The notes beneath the pieces were generated by a model, which was given only the letters and a program-made list of their open reading frames with translations, was not told where the DNA came from and searched no databases. A DNA stretch of 64,000 nt from positions 104,169,501 to 104,233,500 of the forward strand of contig NC_092334.1 of assembly GCF_046630445.1 (NCBI RefSeq). Direction: 5' to 3'. The position numbers were made by a program, and so were the translations under genes. This document shows, piece by piece, positions 45,773 to 58,019 of the stretch (positions are counted from its first letter, which is position 1; every line of letters begins with the position of its first letter). The stretch comes from Rutidosis leptorrhynchoides (lineage: Eukaryota > Streptophyta > Magnoliopsida > Asterales > Asteraceae).

Positions 45773-48161
45773 TGTAACATCCCGCATTTTTCCGTTAAAT
45801 TATTTTAACGCCCGTCTTTTTATTTTAAATAATATCCTTCGTGACTAGATTCGTATCCTCCGTTAGCTAACATTCTTAATAATTTTCGTTATTGGATTAT
45901 AACATCTCCCGTTAATGTGCGTATCTAAAATATCTCGTTTAGGTAATTCACGCACCCGCTTATAAACTAGAGGGACTAGACTTGCCAAAAGACCAAACCT
46001 TTGACTAGGTCAAAGTGGTCAACACCCACCTCCTTCTTTCATTTTCCATTTCATTTCCCTTTTCTTAAATACTTTCACCATTTTTCTCTCAATCTTCAAA
46101 ACAAGAATTCATTATCTAAATTCAGATTAGGAGGCTAGCAACAAAACAAATTACATATTTGGAATCCTCTCTTCATCCTCTACAACTCGATACCAATTTC
46201 ACCTCATTTGGGTAACTTTCTAAAATCACTAGATTTTGTGTTCTTGATATTTTTGAATTATAAAGTTGTTAATTAGTGTCTATGGCTCAAGTCTAACATG
46301 AATATATGATTTGTATGCTCGATTTGTTGTTTTAGAGTAACTAGCATGAACTTGAAAATGGGTTTGCTTAATCTTTGATTTTGGATGAGTTGATGTTGTT
46401 AAATTGTTTAAGTTCATGTTTTAATTGCGTTACTAGTATCACTAGCTTCGTTTTGATGCGTAGGTTGATTAAGAAAACTTCAAATACATGATTAGTGATT
46501 TTTGTGAATTTTGGTTAGGGTTTGATAAGCCTAAAACGAATTTTTGATGTTTTGAATGCCATGAAATGTTATTAGTAAGTGTTTAGTTGTAATGTATGTT
46601 TCATTTCCTTCAAAACTGCATACCATATGTGTGAATTGGATTCCCGAATCTTAAAATGAGTTTTGAGAACTTGAAACTTTGAAAATAGACTTTTAATGAC
46701 CACTTGACGAGAAATCGGTTATTGAAAATAATGTTTTTGTTTGATGAGACGTGTTTAGTTGTATCCCTTGTCAAAAGAGCTTTCCAACGATATAAGATAC
46801 GCCTTCTAAGTGTTTACGGTTTGTGTTTTGTGTTTGTTTGAGTTTTGAATTGGGACTTGGCCATTTGACACTGACCAGGTACCAGCACACGTTAAGTGCC
46901 GCGGCACGGCCAGCCTATGTCGCAGCGCGACATTAGGCGTCTCCAGATTTCTGTTTCCATTGTACATTATACGAAAAATGTGTGGCATGCTAGAGACCTC
47001 CGATTCACATGTAACTTGTTCTAACATGCTTATATATGAATAACTAGCACAGAAAAATAGTTCGGGACCCGACCCAAACGTGTTGACTTTTTCGTTGACT
47101 TTGACCCGACTCAAATTTGACTTTTTGTCAAACTTAACCAAATGATTATGCAATCTTTCTAACATGATTCTTTACTTGTATCTTGCATGAAACTTGACAA
47201 TTTGATCCGCATGCTATATAATCGAGTCGTAACGAGCCATAGGACTAATTGAATATCTTTGACCGATCGTGTTTACCGTTATTGATACAACCCTAATTAT
47301 TTAGGTCAAGACTAAACAACTTTCATGCACACGTTTACTTTGTGAAGTACCTTTATTACTCGTGCACTCGAGGTGAGATCATAGTCCCATCTTTCAACAA
47401 CTTTTATACTTTTAAATCATGGGATGAGAAACATATACAGTTTTATACTACATACTTTTATGCTTTGAACACAAGTACGAAAACAAACATTCCACGTGCG
47501 AGTTTAGAACGAAATGCCTCAATTCGATTATCATTAGTTACACTTGTCGGGTGTAAGCGAGAACTTATGTTGTATGGATCCATATGGGTTTGACAAACCC
47601 TCATTCGGACGGTTCGCTACCGTTATGCGGATGAAATATATTTTCGTGTTTTAGTGTAGGTTCTAACACTGTATGATGGGGTAACGTTGGTTAAGTCTTG
47701 ATATTTGAGTGCTCGCGTATAACAACACTTTTGGAATGCAAATGTTTTGGATAATATACGTTATGGGAATACAAAATCTTGTGGTTCAAAAACAACGTTT
47801 ATTAATACACCTATGATTTCACCAACGTTTTCATTGACAGTTTTCTATATGTTTTCTCAGGTTCTTGAATGATATATGATACATGCTTCCGCTCACTTTT
47901 GATACTTGCTTGGATGTCGAGTATACATGCATACATGGAGCATCTTTTGACTTTACTTTTACTTGTGTCGCATGGGTTTCATTTGTACTTATAAACTTTG
48001 TAACGTAACTCGTTGTAGAACTACTTTTGTAAACTTGAACCATCCTTACATTTGAAATGAATGCGACATGTTTTGGTCAAACGTCATTTTAAAGACTTAT
48101 GACCACGTAACGGGACCTAAGTAGACGGCGCTGTCAATGACGTTTTGGTCGGGTCGCTACA
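45773..48161 (+). mobile_element. 5' LTR of element C
   Basis: Contains the conserved block TTCTCAGG...GCTTCCGCT (about 47855-47897) and two CpG-rich palindromes at 46898-46930. A 119-codon minus frame is repeated in the other LTR and is not a gene. Confidence 0.9.
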
Positions 48162-48292
48162 GGTGGTATCAGAGCCAGGCTTTGATTCTGGGACCTGTGG
48201 GTTATGGGCCCACCACGCTTCCGCTGTGCCACTCTGATTTGGGACCTGTGGGTTATGGGCCCACCTGTGGGTTTCGATCCTCGTATATTAAC

Positions 48293-48780
48293 GCCGCACA
48301 TTTCGAAACCTTACAGCACCACAATTGTTGTTCTCTTATTCGTTGGACCGAAGTAGGTGACAAGCAAATCATCAGATCCGAAATTCATCCAAGAAATAAC
48401 CGTTGAGATAGTTCAAGCCCGAGAAGGGCTCAAGACGGCCCGTAGTCGCCAAAAGGACTATGCCTATGTTAGATGTAAACCTTCCGGATCCCAAGTCAGT
48501 AACCGTGTAATATTGAAAAACCGCACCTCGGAAAGGTGTAATCTGTTTCGGGAAATCGAGGAGAGTCATATCCGCAATATTGATTCTTTTGAAATCTTGA
48601 GGCGTATTGGAACCGCTTCCTACCGTTTAGAACTTATGAGTCAATTAAGTTTCCGTTTACCCTACGTTCCATGTAACAAACTTAGAGACGTGTCATGCGG
48701 AACTGGAACGTGCTACTCTTCTAGATAAACTTACTATCGATGACAAACTCCTCTTCGTAGAAAGACCGGTTTAAATTGTG
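48293..48780 (+). pseudogene. Integrase C-terminal remnant in element C
   Basis: Degraded frames read FIQEITVEIVQAREGLKTAR plus SRQKDYA, then SFEILRRIGTASYRLELMSQ. These are the counterparts of the [20 protein letters not shown] and [19 protein letters not shown] regions in element A. Only the last part of the integrase survives, with frameshifts. Confidence 0.75.
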
Positions 48781-48956
48781 GATCGTAAAACCAAGCCTTA
48801 ATACGATGTAAACCCCGACTATCCAGAATCGTGGAAACGCCCAAGGAAGTACCTTCACTCATTCGTAGGATTGACAACGCTAGGTCTCGAGTAAGAGACA
48901 TCGACTATTACTTCCAACTAAATTTCGGGACGAAATTTCTTTTAAGGTGTGGGTAA

Positions 48957-51337
48957 TGTAACATCCCGCATTTTTCCGTTAAATTATTTTAACGCCCGTC
49001 TTTTTATTTTAAATAATATCCTTCGTGACTAGATTCGTATCCTCCATTAGCTAACATTCTTAATAATTTTCGTTATTGGATTATAACATCTCCCGTTAAT
49101 GTGCGTATCTAAAATATCTCGTTTAGGTAATTCACGCACCCGCTTATAAACTAGAGGGATAGACTTGCCAAAAGACCAAACCTTTGACTAGGTCAAAGTG
49201 GTCAACACCCACCTCCTTCTTTCATTTTCCATTTCATTTCCCTTTTCTTAAATAGTTTCACCATTTTTCTCTCAATCTTCAAAACAAGAATTCATCATCT
49301 AAATTCTGATTAGGAGGCTAGCAACAAAATAAATTACATATTTGGAATCCTCTCTTCATCCTCTACAACTCGATACCAATTTCACCTCATTTGGATAACT
49401 TTCTAAAATCACTAGATTTTGTGCTCTTGATATTTTTGAATTATAAAGTTGTTAATTAGTGTCTATGGCTCAAGTCTAACATGAATATATGATTTGTATG
49501 CTCGATTTTTTGTTTTGGAGTAACTAGCATGAACTTGAAAATAGTTTTGCTTAATCTTTGATTTTGGATGAGTTGATGTTGTTAAATTGTTTAAGTTCAT
49601 GTTTTAATTGCGTTACTAGTATCACTAGCTTCGTTTTGATGCGTAGGTTGATTAAGAAAACTTCAAATACATGATTAGTGATTTTTGTGAATTTTGGTTA
49701 GGGTTTGATAAGCCTAAAACGAACTTTTGATGTTTTGAATGCCATGAAATGTTATTAGTAAGTGTTTAGTTGTAATGTATGTTTCATTTCCTTCAAAACG
49801 GCATACCATATGTGTGAATTGGATTCCCGAATCTTAAAATGAGTTTTGAGAACTTGACACTTTGAAAATAGACTTTTAATGACCACTTGACTAGAAATCG
49901 GTTATTGAAAATGATGTTTTTGTTTGATGAGATGTGTTTAGTTGTATCCCTTGTCAAAAGAGCTTTCCAACGATATAAGATATGCGTTCTAAGTGTTTAC
50001 GGTTTGTGTTTTGTGTTTGTTTGAGTTTTGAATTGGGACTTGGCCATTTGAGACTGACCAGGTACCAGCACACGTTAAGTGCCGCGGCGCGGCCAGCCTA
50101 TGTCGCGGCGCGACATTAGGCGTCTCCAGATTTCTGTTTCCATTGTACATTATACGAAAAATGTGTGGCATGCTAGGGACCTCCGATTCACATGTAACTT
50201 GTTCTAACATGCTTATATATGAATAACTAGCACAGAAAAATAGTTCGGGACCTGACCCGAACGTGTTGACTTTTTCGTTGACTTTGACCCGACTCAAGTT
50301 TGACTTTTTGTCAAACTTAACCAAATGATTATGCAATCTTTCTAACATGATTCTTTACTTGTATCTTGCATGAAACTTGACAATTTGATTCGCATGCTAT
50401 ATAATCGAGTCGTAACGAGCCATAGGACTAATTGAATATCTTTAACCGATCGTGTTTACCGTTATTGATACAACCCTAATTGTTTAGGTCAAGACTAAAC
50501 AACTTTCATGCACACGTTTACTTTGTGAAGTACCTTTATTACTCGTGCACTCGAGGTGAGATCATAGTCCCATCTTTCAACAACTTTTATACTTTTAAAT
50601 CATGAGATGAGAAACATATACAGTTTTATACTACATACTTTTATGCTTTGAACACAAGTACGAAAACAAACATTCCACGTGCGAGTTTAGAACGAAATGC
50701 CTCAATTCGATTATCATTAGTTACACTTGCCGGGTGTAAGCGAGAACTTATGTTGTATGGATCCATATGGGTTTGACAAACCCTCATTCGGACGGTTCGC
50801 TACCGTTATGCGAATGAAATATATTTTCGTGTTTTAGTGTAGGTTCTAACATTGTGTGATGGGGTAACGTTGGTTAAGTCTTGATAATTGAGTGCTCGCG
50901 TATAACAACACTTTTGGAATGCAAATGTTTTGGATAATCTACGTTATGGGAATACAAAATCTTGTGGTTCAAAAACAATGTTTATTAATACACCTATGAT
51001 TTCACCAACATTTTTCGTTGACAGTTTTCTATATGTTTTCTCAGGTTCTTGAATGATATATGATACATGCTTCCGCTCACTTTTGATACTTGCTTGGATG
51101 TCGAGTATACATGGAGCATCTTTTGACTTTACTTTTACTTGTGTCGCATGGGTTTCATTTGTACTTATAAACTTTGTAACGTAACTCGTTATAGAACTAC
51201 TTTTGTAAACTTGAACCATCCTTACATTTGAAATGAATGCGACATGTTTTGGTCAAACGTCATTTTAAAGACTTGTGACCACGTAACGGGACCTAAGTAG
51301 ACGGCGCCGTCAATGACGTTTTGGTCGGGTCGGTACA
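48957..51337 (+). mobile_element. 3' LTR of element C
   Basis: A copy of 45773-48161 with scattered substitutions; a hand check of the first 600 bp gave about eleven differences. It retains CpG palindromes intact where the 5' LTR has lost CpG sites. Confidence 0.9.
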
Positions 51338-53420
51338 ACCTGGGCTACTGTAAAGATGATTTTCAGTTTTCTCAGTTCGTGTAGATGACTTTTCATTTTT
51401 AGACTCGTCTTAATCCGAGTTACGGTTTAGGATTTATGGCCCTCCGAATGTCACTATGTCCTTTTAACGTTGTGCTGAAAATTCTGACCTACTCGTACTT
51501 AAACCGTCACCACGGTCAAACAAAGACGATTTCGGTTCTGGAAATTTGTCAGCACCTAGGGGACTCATATACGGAGCCATGGCCACTGGTCTCACCTCAA
51601 TTCAGTTTGTATAGAGGTCGTGGTGACTGAACGAAGTCAGCCTTTGTTTCAAACTCTTTTCTTGAACGAAACTTACTTTATACTTTTTGTTTAAAGATGA
51701 ATGATGATGATACTTAAGACCTAATTTACATACTTTTAAACCTTTGGGAACGATTTACTGACTTAGTAACTTTTGACTTAGGTTGAGGACCTTTCGTACC
51801 AAACTACTTGCTTACTATTCCCGCGTATCGACTTTTACTACTTTCCACTGTGAGTTATAGCATCCCTTTTTACTTTAACTATTTTGAGAACTGAGAATAC
51901 ATGTGCATTTTACGTTTTACATACTAGGCATGAGTACTTAAACTTTATATATGTGTGGGTTATACAACGGCATAAACTTTCCCATTAGCTCGGTAACGTT
52001 TAGTCATTGGTCTTTGAACCGGTGAACGCGAATCTTAGATATGGATCCATAGGGTTTGACATCCCCACTAGGACTAGTAGCGCTAGCATTTAACGGGTGT
52101 TTAATACTTCATAAACATACGCACTTGCCAAGTGTACTTTTAGGGGGTAATAAACGTTAAGTTAGTTACCAAGTGCCCACGGTTATACATATACTTTTCA
52201 TACTGTTTTGAAACACTGTTGAAGCACTGAAATCTCGTGGCCTACCTTACATTACTGTTATACTTAAACTATAGCTCACCAACCTTTGTATTGACGTTTT
52301 TAAGCATGTTTTTCTCATGTGCTTAAGGTTTGCTTGCTTCCGCTGTACTAGTCATGCTTTTTAGACACCCGCTGAGCTTATTAGAGATGTCACCGCATGA
52401 AACGTTTAATTTGTATTCAAACTATATTACTTTTGAAACGATGTAATTGTAACGACCTACGGGTCACGTACTATTATTTTTGCTTGCTATTCATTGAAGC
52501 ATACTTTCGGAGGTTAAACATTTGACGTTGGTTAAAACGTCACCTTTTATCATGAATGCAAACTCTTTTTGAAACCGCATATAGTATTTGACCTTGTAAT
52601 GATCCTGTTGTTGATGATTCGTACACGATGGTTTTGTACGGGGCATCATAAATGGTCTTGGGCCCTAACTCCAAATGGGCTTTTCACTGTGAAAAAACTA
52701 TCATTTGAAATCGATTCACAGATTCTTGGTCCATTCGCGTCTCAAGGTAGTACTTTATGTAATAATCTTGTTCTGAATAAAGTCAAAATCTTTACTTGGC
52801 GATCTAAAAAACGATTGTCGGTAAAGGTTGAACTTGACAAGAAAGGAATTGACTTACAGAGTGTACGTTGTCCCGTATGTGATGACAACCTAGAATCGGT
52901 GGATCATGTTTTATTTTCGTGTAAGCATGCGTTGGAAATATGGATCGAGTTTATAATTAATGGGGGCTAGGAAATTGCACTTCTTTAAACCTTATGGATA
53001 TCATCAATGGTAACGGGCCTGCACCAAGTCGAAGTCGTGTCAAGTTTTATGGCAAGCCATTAAGTGGACTACATTGTATCTTATTTGTAAAGATCGAAAC
53101 AAAACGGTATTTCAAGGTAAATCTTGGAACACCTCGATGGCTTTAAATGAGATACAAAATACATCGTTAAAATGGATTGCTTTTAGGTCAAAAAGGAAAA
53201 AATTCGAGTGGCTCAAATGGCATACATCTCCAAAAGAAATATCTCATCATGTCGTGATTATGGTCTATGTTGTAATTCGAGTCTGGATGTATAAGGTTAC
53301 ATGCTTTGCAACCTGATTTCTTTAGGTTTCGTGATTTAATTCGTGTAGTTATTGGGCCCAGAATTGTTGGGTCATACAATGTAAATTACCTTGAGTTCTA
53401 ATAAATTTGCATTAAAAAAA

Positions 53421-53874
53421 GAACTTAGATATTTAGTTATATCAAACGCACCATTAATCCAATATACAAATTACGACATAAAAGTACGTTGTAATTACTT
53501 ATATTAAATACGGAGTAATAAACAACATACGGAGTATATCTTTAACATATATCTTGCCGGTTGCCATGTATTCCAAAATAACTCGATGTTTTTATTTGGA
53601 GGCTGCTTCCAACTTTAGCAAATCTTATTGTAAGAGGTGTTGGTGTTGTGTGTTTTGCCCCTTTTGTTATCGATACAGTGAAGATGTGGATCACATTTTC
53701 ACCTCATGCTGCTACGTAATCCCTTTATGGGAAAAATTTTGTGCTTGGTGGGGGTTAAATAATTCGGTTCCGAATGGAGTTTCTAATGTGATTAGTGGTG
53801 CTAATTTTCAATTGAATTCGGTTACTCAATGCCGCATGCTTGGCCTCTAGATATGTTTTATTATGGTCTATATA
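53421..53874. repeat. Segmental duplication, copy 1 (right part)
   Basis: Collinear with 57880-58119 and 58674-58862: shared AATCCAATATACAA, ACATACGGAGTATATCTTTA and the LINE text TGTTTTTATTTGGAGG. It is the continuation of 17804-20130, separated by the inserted LINE and its nest. Confidence 0.85.
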
Positions 53875-54240
53875 TGAAAATGGTGAAATAAATTTGTGCA
53901 CAATGGTATTGATCGTCGGGCTGCAATTCTAAGAGAAGATATTCTTGCATTGTCCGAGCTGCTGTCCCACCTATGGATGAGTAGCCGAAAGAGAAAATGG
54001 TCAAATCACTTTGCAAGAATAGAAGGATAATCACATGCGTCTCAACGATCTATTATTAGCGTAATTGGTGTTTATGGGAGTTTATAATGTAGGCCGATGT
54101 TGTATTTTATTTCAAGACTGTGTATGTTGATTTCTTTCTAGCTGCCATGTGATAGCCTATCCTTAAAATTGCAGACTTCGCATGTTTCTTTGTAAGCCCT
54201 CTGGGCCTTTTGGGTGATTAATAATATAGCCTTTCAAAAA
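53570..54240 (+). pseudogene. Old LINE 3' relic inside the duplicated segment
   Basis: The zinc-binding end of an L1 reverse transcriptase is readable: CPFCYRYSEDVDHIFTSCCY, then LWEKFCAWWGLNN. Later comes WSNHFARIEG, and the tail has GCCCTCTGGGCCTTTTGGG with A-rich TTTCAAAAAGAA. Stops and frame changes are frequent. Its start is duplicated at 58020-58862. Confidence 0.7.
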
Positions 54241-54734
54241 GAATTTGAAACTGATCTTCGATTCGTTCATACTCGTATTTATATAGAACATATAACAAAA
54301 AACAAAAATTGCATGTTTACATCTACTAATGGAATAAAAAAAGTTTGAAGAGCTTTTGTGGTAAAGATATAAAAAGATGCACGAAGTTGATAAGATGGAA
54401 ATTAACCATGCATGAGAATATTTCATTTCAACCTGTGATTTTACTTTCCTAATTATTCTATGTTATACTTTTACTTTAATTAGAATTGAAAGCAAACTCA
54501 AATCTCGATTCCTTTCATACAATTATTACTGTATGTCTTATTTAAGCAATCAATTATCAATCAATTATTATCAATATGAAATATAACTCTAATTAGATTA
54601 CTCGTGATGACGTGATCTCACCCTTAATCTAGATCCAAAAGCACGTTGCTTTCTCTTACAAAAAAAACAAAAAACAAAAAACAAAAAAAAAGAAAAAAAA
54701 GAAGAAAAAAAAAACTTACTGGCAACATACAAAA
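54241..54734. other. AT-rich spacer with an A-rich tract
   Basis: No gene or known element is seen. 54657-54714 is a run of A with interspersed C and G. The last 11 bases (54724-54734) are the left copy of the target duplication of the next LINE. Confidence 0.5.
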
Positions 54735-55926
54735 CTTGCAACTTTTTCTTACAAGAAGTTACATTGGGTACGTCGGGATTTAGCTTTAGCTTCTCGCGAG
54801 AAAGGTGGCCTCGATATAGGGAGTTTACGGTCATTTAATATTGGTCTTATTTTCAAGTGGGTGTGGCGTTTTGTGGACAATCCGAATGCTTTATGGGCTA
54901 CTGTAATCAAGTCAATTTATGGTGCTGAATTGGACTCATCGGTCAAGGGTGCAGGTATTTGGCCAAATATAGTTTCTGTTTTTAATAAGTCAAAATTTTC
55001 TGGTTTGATTCCGCTGGACGTCTTAAGAATGAAGATAGGTAATGGCTCAAATGTGCGATTTTGGAAGGATAATTGGTTAGGTGACGGGGCTCTTAAAGAA
55101 AAATTCAGAAGGCTTTTTCGGTTGGACGTGGATGAAAACTGTGCCATTGCCGATAGAATGGTTGATGGCGTTTGGATATGGATTTGGATTCGAGCTGCAA
55201 TCGGTGCTCGCAATACTTCTCTCCATCACGATTTATGTCGAAAAATCAACAAGGTGGTTTTAGGTACAAGTGAGGAATCTTGGATATGGTCGCTTTTAGA
55301 TAATGCAGGCTTTTCGATTAGTAAAACACGTTATCATATTGATGATATTGCGCTCCCGTCCTCACATTTATACACTATGTGGGTCAATCAAGTACCACAA
55401 AAATCAACGTTTTCATATGGAGATTAGCATTAGATAGGCTTGCTACTCGCCTCAATTTATCACGTCGTTGCTTGGATATTGAGTCGATTGGATGCGTGAT
55501 TTGCAGCCACGCCATTGAGCTATACACCACGTCATGTTTGAATGCGAGGTGGCGTCCGAGTTGTGGAGAAGGATAAGAATATGGACAGGTTTATCGCTCC
55601 CTCGATTTACAGAATGGACAGATTGGATAGCTTGGTTCGAAGATTGACGGCAGTTCGAAGATATCAAATCAAGATTGTATGTCATGCTTCTACACTTTGG
55701 CACATTTGGAGATTCAGGAATAGTTTATTGTTTCAACAACGTCCGTTAAAACGTCGTATTTTGTTTGATTCGATTTGTCTATTTTCTTTTAATCGGTTTA
55801 GAAGTAGAAGTAACAAGTATGTAAATTGGAACGAGTGGCGCATAAAACCGTTTTAATGGTTTTTTCGCGGGTCTATACTAGTTCCTTGCTAGTATAACCC
55901 GTCGGAGTTGCTGTTCGAAAAGAAAA
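54735..55926 (+). mobile_element. 5'-truncated LINE (1.2 kb) with an 11-bp target duplication
   Basis: AACATACAAAA flanks it at 54724-54734 and 55927-55937. Coding remains include REKGGLDIGSLRSFNIGLIF, WRFVDNPNALWATVIKSIYG and RFWKDNWLGDGALKEKFRRL. After a frameshift come FIWRLALDRLATRLNLSRRC and CVICSH. The 3' end is A-rich (GAAAAGAAAAA). This is the terminal portion of an L1 reverse transcriptase ORF; catalytic parts are missing. Confidence 0.85.
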
Positions 55927-56274
55927 AACATACAAAATGATTACTATATCATTTTTTTCTTCCTCATTCTTCTCTTTATTCGTTTAAGACCACCTGTTAC
56001 CGTAACGGTGACGTGAAATCATTTGAGTGTTTTTGAATGGAATGATCGTGACGTGACAATGTCATTTTTAAAAGATTTTATGGTTAATATTGTAGGATTT
56101 GTTGTTCAACGATAACCAAACTGTCTCATTCATAAACGGTGAACAGGTAGGTACAAACGAAGACGCTTACAGAAACCATAATGTGCAAAACAAGCCTATT
56201 CTGTTACAGATACATAGAGTTTAACTAATCAAGCCCTGTCTAAATACATAAACACTCGGACCCAAATATGGATT

Positions 56275-56694
56275 TCAGAAGCAGGCATCCAATGCGCAGC
56301 AACAACATAATGCTGAACAACTGCAAACCAACATATATTGAGTCAAATTTCAAGAAAATGTGGGTAGAAACAATCATGCATGGAGTATTAAGAAGAAGTT
56401 ATGTTTGTTAATTACCAGCCTTTCCAAAAGTCATCGCCCCTGCTCGTCGTGTGCGTGGGAACTTCATTTTCGGTTACCGCAGTTGTTGGGTATCCAACAG
56501 GTGCTAGTGGCGTTGGTCCTTGTTTTGTCAGCGTTGGTCCTTGTTTCTCCATGGTAGGAGGGTAGGCAGCTGCATATCAAATCATAATTTCACATTTCAC
56601 ATACTAATAAAAAACATAATCATATGATTATGATAGACTGATAAAGAGTATCAATAAACTCACGATGAATGTTTTGTTGATCGATGTGGCTCAT
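56275..56694 (-). CDS. CYSTM-domain small membrane protein, copy 2 (76 aa, three exons)
   Basis: Minus-strand exons are 56694-56664, 56569-56416 and 56320-56275, with GT-AG introns of 94 and 95 nt and a 231-nt open frame. The protein starts MSHIDQQNIHPAYPP, has two KQGP repeats, then SRGDDFWKG, and ends CCSALCCCCALDACF. It differs from copy 1 by a 21-nt in-frame repeat unit and scattered substitutions (for example Ala to Ser in the module). Splice sites, frame, start and stop are all intact, so both copies look expressible. The role is as for copy 1: a small plasma-membrane-associated CYSTM protein of the stress-response type. Confidence 0.85.
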
Positions 56695-56767
56695 GACTTG
56701 GTACTGCAACTTGAATTGAACTAGCTAGATTATTATAAGATGTATGAGTGGGTATGGTGTGTTGGGG

Positions 56768-56777
56768 TATATATATA
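56768..56777 (-). promoter_or_regulatory. TATA box of CYSTM copy 2
   Basis: TATATATA on the minus strand about 75 bp upstream of the ATG, in the position of TATAAATATA in copy 1. Confidence 0.5.
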
Positions 56778-56779
56778 AG

Positions 56780-58019
56780 AAGAATAAGATAGGGGTCTTC
56801 AATGAAGCATCTAAAAACAAGTGTAAACATGGCTTTTTGTTATGCTAATTTTCACCTTTATTTTTGTGACCACATTACTATTTTACTTTTTTCCATTCAT
56901 TCCCTTTTAAGTTAAGTCGGATGGAATATGTGACAATTGGGTTATTATGATTATTCTTATCTTCTCATAAAAAAAAAAAGAATCTTCTCATGTTATCATC
57001 ATGAGTCATATCAGACCATCAGAGTCTTTGAATAAGATAAAATATTCGTTATAATGCGAGTAGAGCTAGATACTCTTAATTCGTCTATGAAAATTAATTT
57101 TTTTTACGATTATTTTTAGTTTTCATATTCTTTTTTCGCAATGAACTCTTTTCATTGGTTAGAATACAAAGTAAATATTTATTTATTTGATATCTCAAAA
57201 TTATATTGTGGACACTTTATTAGATGAGAGGAGAATTATGCTGAGTATTTTGTCCTATTTCAAGTTGTATTTTAAATCAACGGATAAAGTTTTCTATGTT
57301 TACAATTTCCCGGTAAACATGAGTATCTTACTCAAATAGACGCAGTATATTTAGATATTTTGAATGGTAAATAATATAAAATATGAAAGAGAAATATGTT
57401 ACAAATTAGAGAAACAATGACAATTGAGATTATATATAAATGATAAACTACATCTATCTTGCCAGTTGCATGTTTTTTATTAGGTATACACCAGTTGCCA
57501 TGTTGAGATTAATCTTAGGTGAGTTTAATTACTTATTGAATAATTCAGCGATGAATATTATAGCGATGAATATTATATTCAAGTATTTAATATTCAACAC
57601 GTTTGTTTTTTATATTTGAATAATATATCATTCAATGTTGAATCATTCAAATTTGAAATACCTTAGATCTTAACCATTAAGTACCTAAATTTTATTTGAT
57701 ATTCTCTTTGAATTATATCAAGAACACTTATTAAACAAATATAATATTTTTTTATTCGTGCAAAAAGTTAATAAGGTAATTTTAAATTATTTATATTGTT
57801 TATTCAAAATGATTATTAAACAAATTATTCTTATTCATATTCAACTCATTTAATAAGCGTTAAATCATTCAAATTATGAACCAGAATTTAATTATCCAGT
57901 TTTATCAAACGCACATTTAATCCAATATACAACATAGAAGTACGTTGTTTTTAGTTATAGTAAATACAGAGTAATAAAAAACATACGGAGTATATCTTTA
58001 ACATGTATGTTATCGGTTG
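56780..58019. other. Non-coding part of duplication copy 2
   Basis: AT-rich sequence upstream of the CYSTM gene, collinear with 18515-20130 except for the SINE. No gene is seen. Confidence 0.6.

Larger units (their letters stand above)
45773..51337 (+). mobile_element. Gypsy element C: two LTRs with a 795-bp remnant interior
   Basis: The target duplication ACCTG lies at 45768-45772 and 51338-51342. The LTRs are 45773-48161 (2389 bp) and 48957-51337 (2381 bp), starting TGTAACATCCCGC and ending GGTCGCTACA or GGTCGGTACA. The primer-binding site TGGTATCAGAGC lies at 48164-48175 and the AATTTCGGGACGAAATTT polypurine region at about 48920-48956. The interior lacks gag, protease and reverse transcriptase, so it is a deletion derivative that would need proteins from other elements. 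Confidence 0.92.
21731..52650 (+). mobile_element. Gypsy element A (Tekay/Del-like chromovirus), complete but interrupted
   Basis: The target duplication AATGG lies at 21726-21730 and 52651-52655. The 5' LTR is 21731-24763 (3033 bp). The 3' LTR runs 43843-52650 and shrinks to 3032 bp when the MITE at 44625-44822, element C and their target duplications are removed. The primer-binding site is TGGTATCAGAGC (24766-24777), and the polypurine region at about 43806-43842 includes ACAGGTGGGTAA. Inside are an accessory ORF, a gag-protease pseudogene, and a pol pseudogene broken by element B. A hand comparison of the first 600 bp of the LTRs gave about ten differences, so A is older than B. Confidence 0.92.
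43843..52650 (+). mobile_element. 3' LTR of element A, interrupted by a MITE and element C
   Basis: Begins TGTAACGACCC and ends GGGGCATCATA; the final CA has become TA. The pieces 43843-44624, 44831-45772 and 51343-52650 add up to the length of the 5' LTR. Confidence 0.92.
20130..53420 (+). mobile_element. 5'-truncated LINE (L1-type) that hosts a 32-kb nest of later insertions
   Basis: Three pieces join into one reverse-transcriptase tail. 20137-20496 carries LLESVRRKFFWGG and DGNSVSFWHDHCVRN. 21521-21730 carries DKLCNLFPRLYRLETSKEAS. 52656-53320 carries SWALTPNGLFTVKKLSFEID, then the zinc-binding CPVCDDNLESVDHVLFSC and KDRNKTVFQGKSWN. The frame is continuous across both removed insertions, apart from an internal stop near 20270 and decay at the end. 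A poly-A tract closes it at 53414-53420. The endonuclease and catalytic reverse-transcriptase domains are missing, the usual 5' truncation of L1 insertions. It sits inside duplication copy 1; copy 2 lacks it. Confidence 0.85.

Noticed and set aside
46806-47165. 119-codon minus-strand frame, repeated at 49989-50348
   Set aside because: Lies in both LTRs of element C; no domain and no transcript signals.
55542-55856. 104-codon frame as an independent gene
   Set aside because: It is the 3' part of the truncated LINE at 54735-55926 in a shifted frame.
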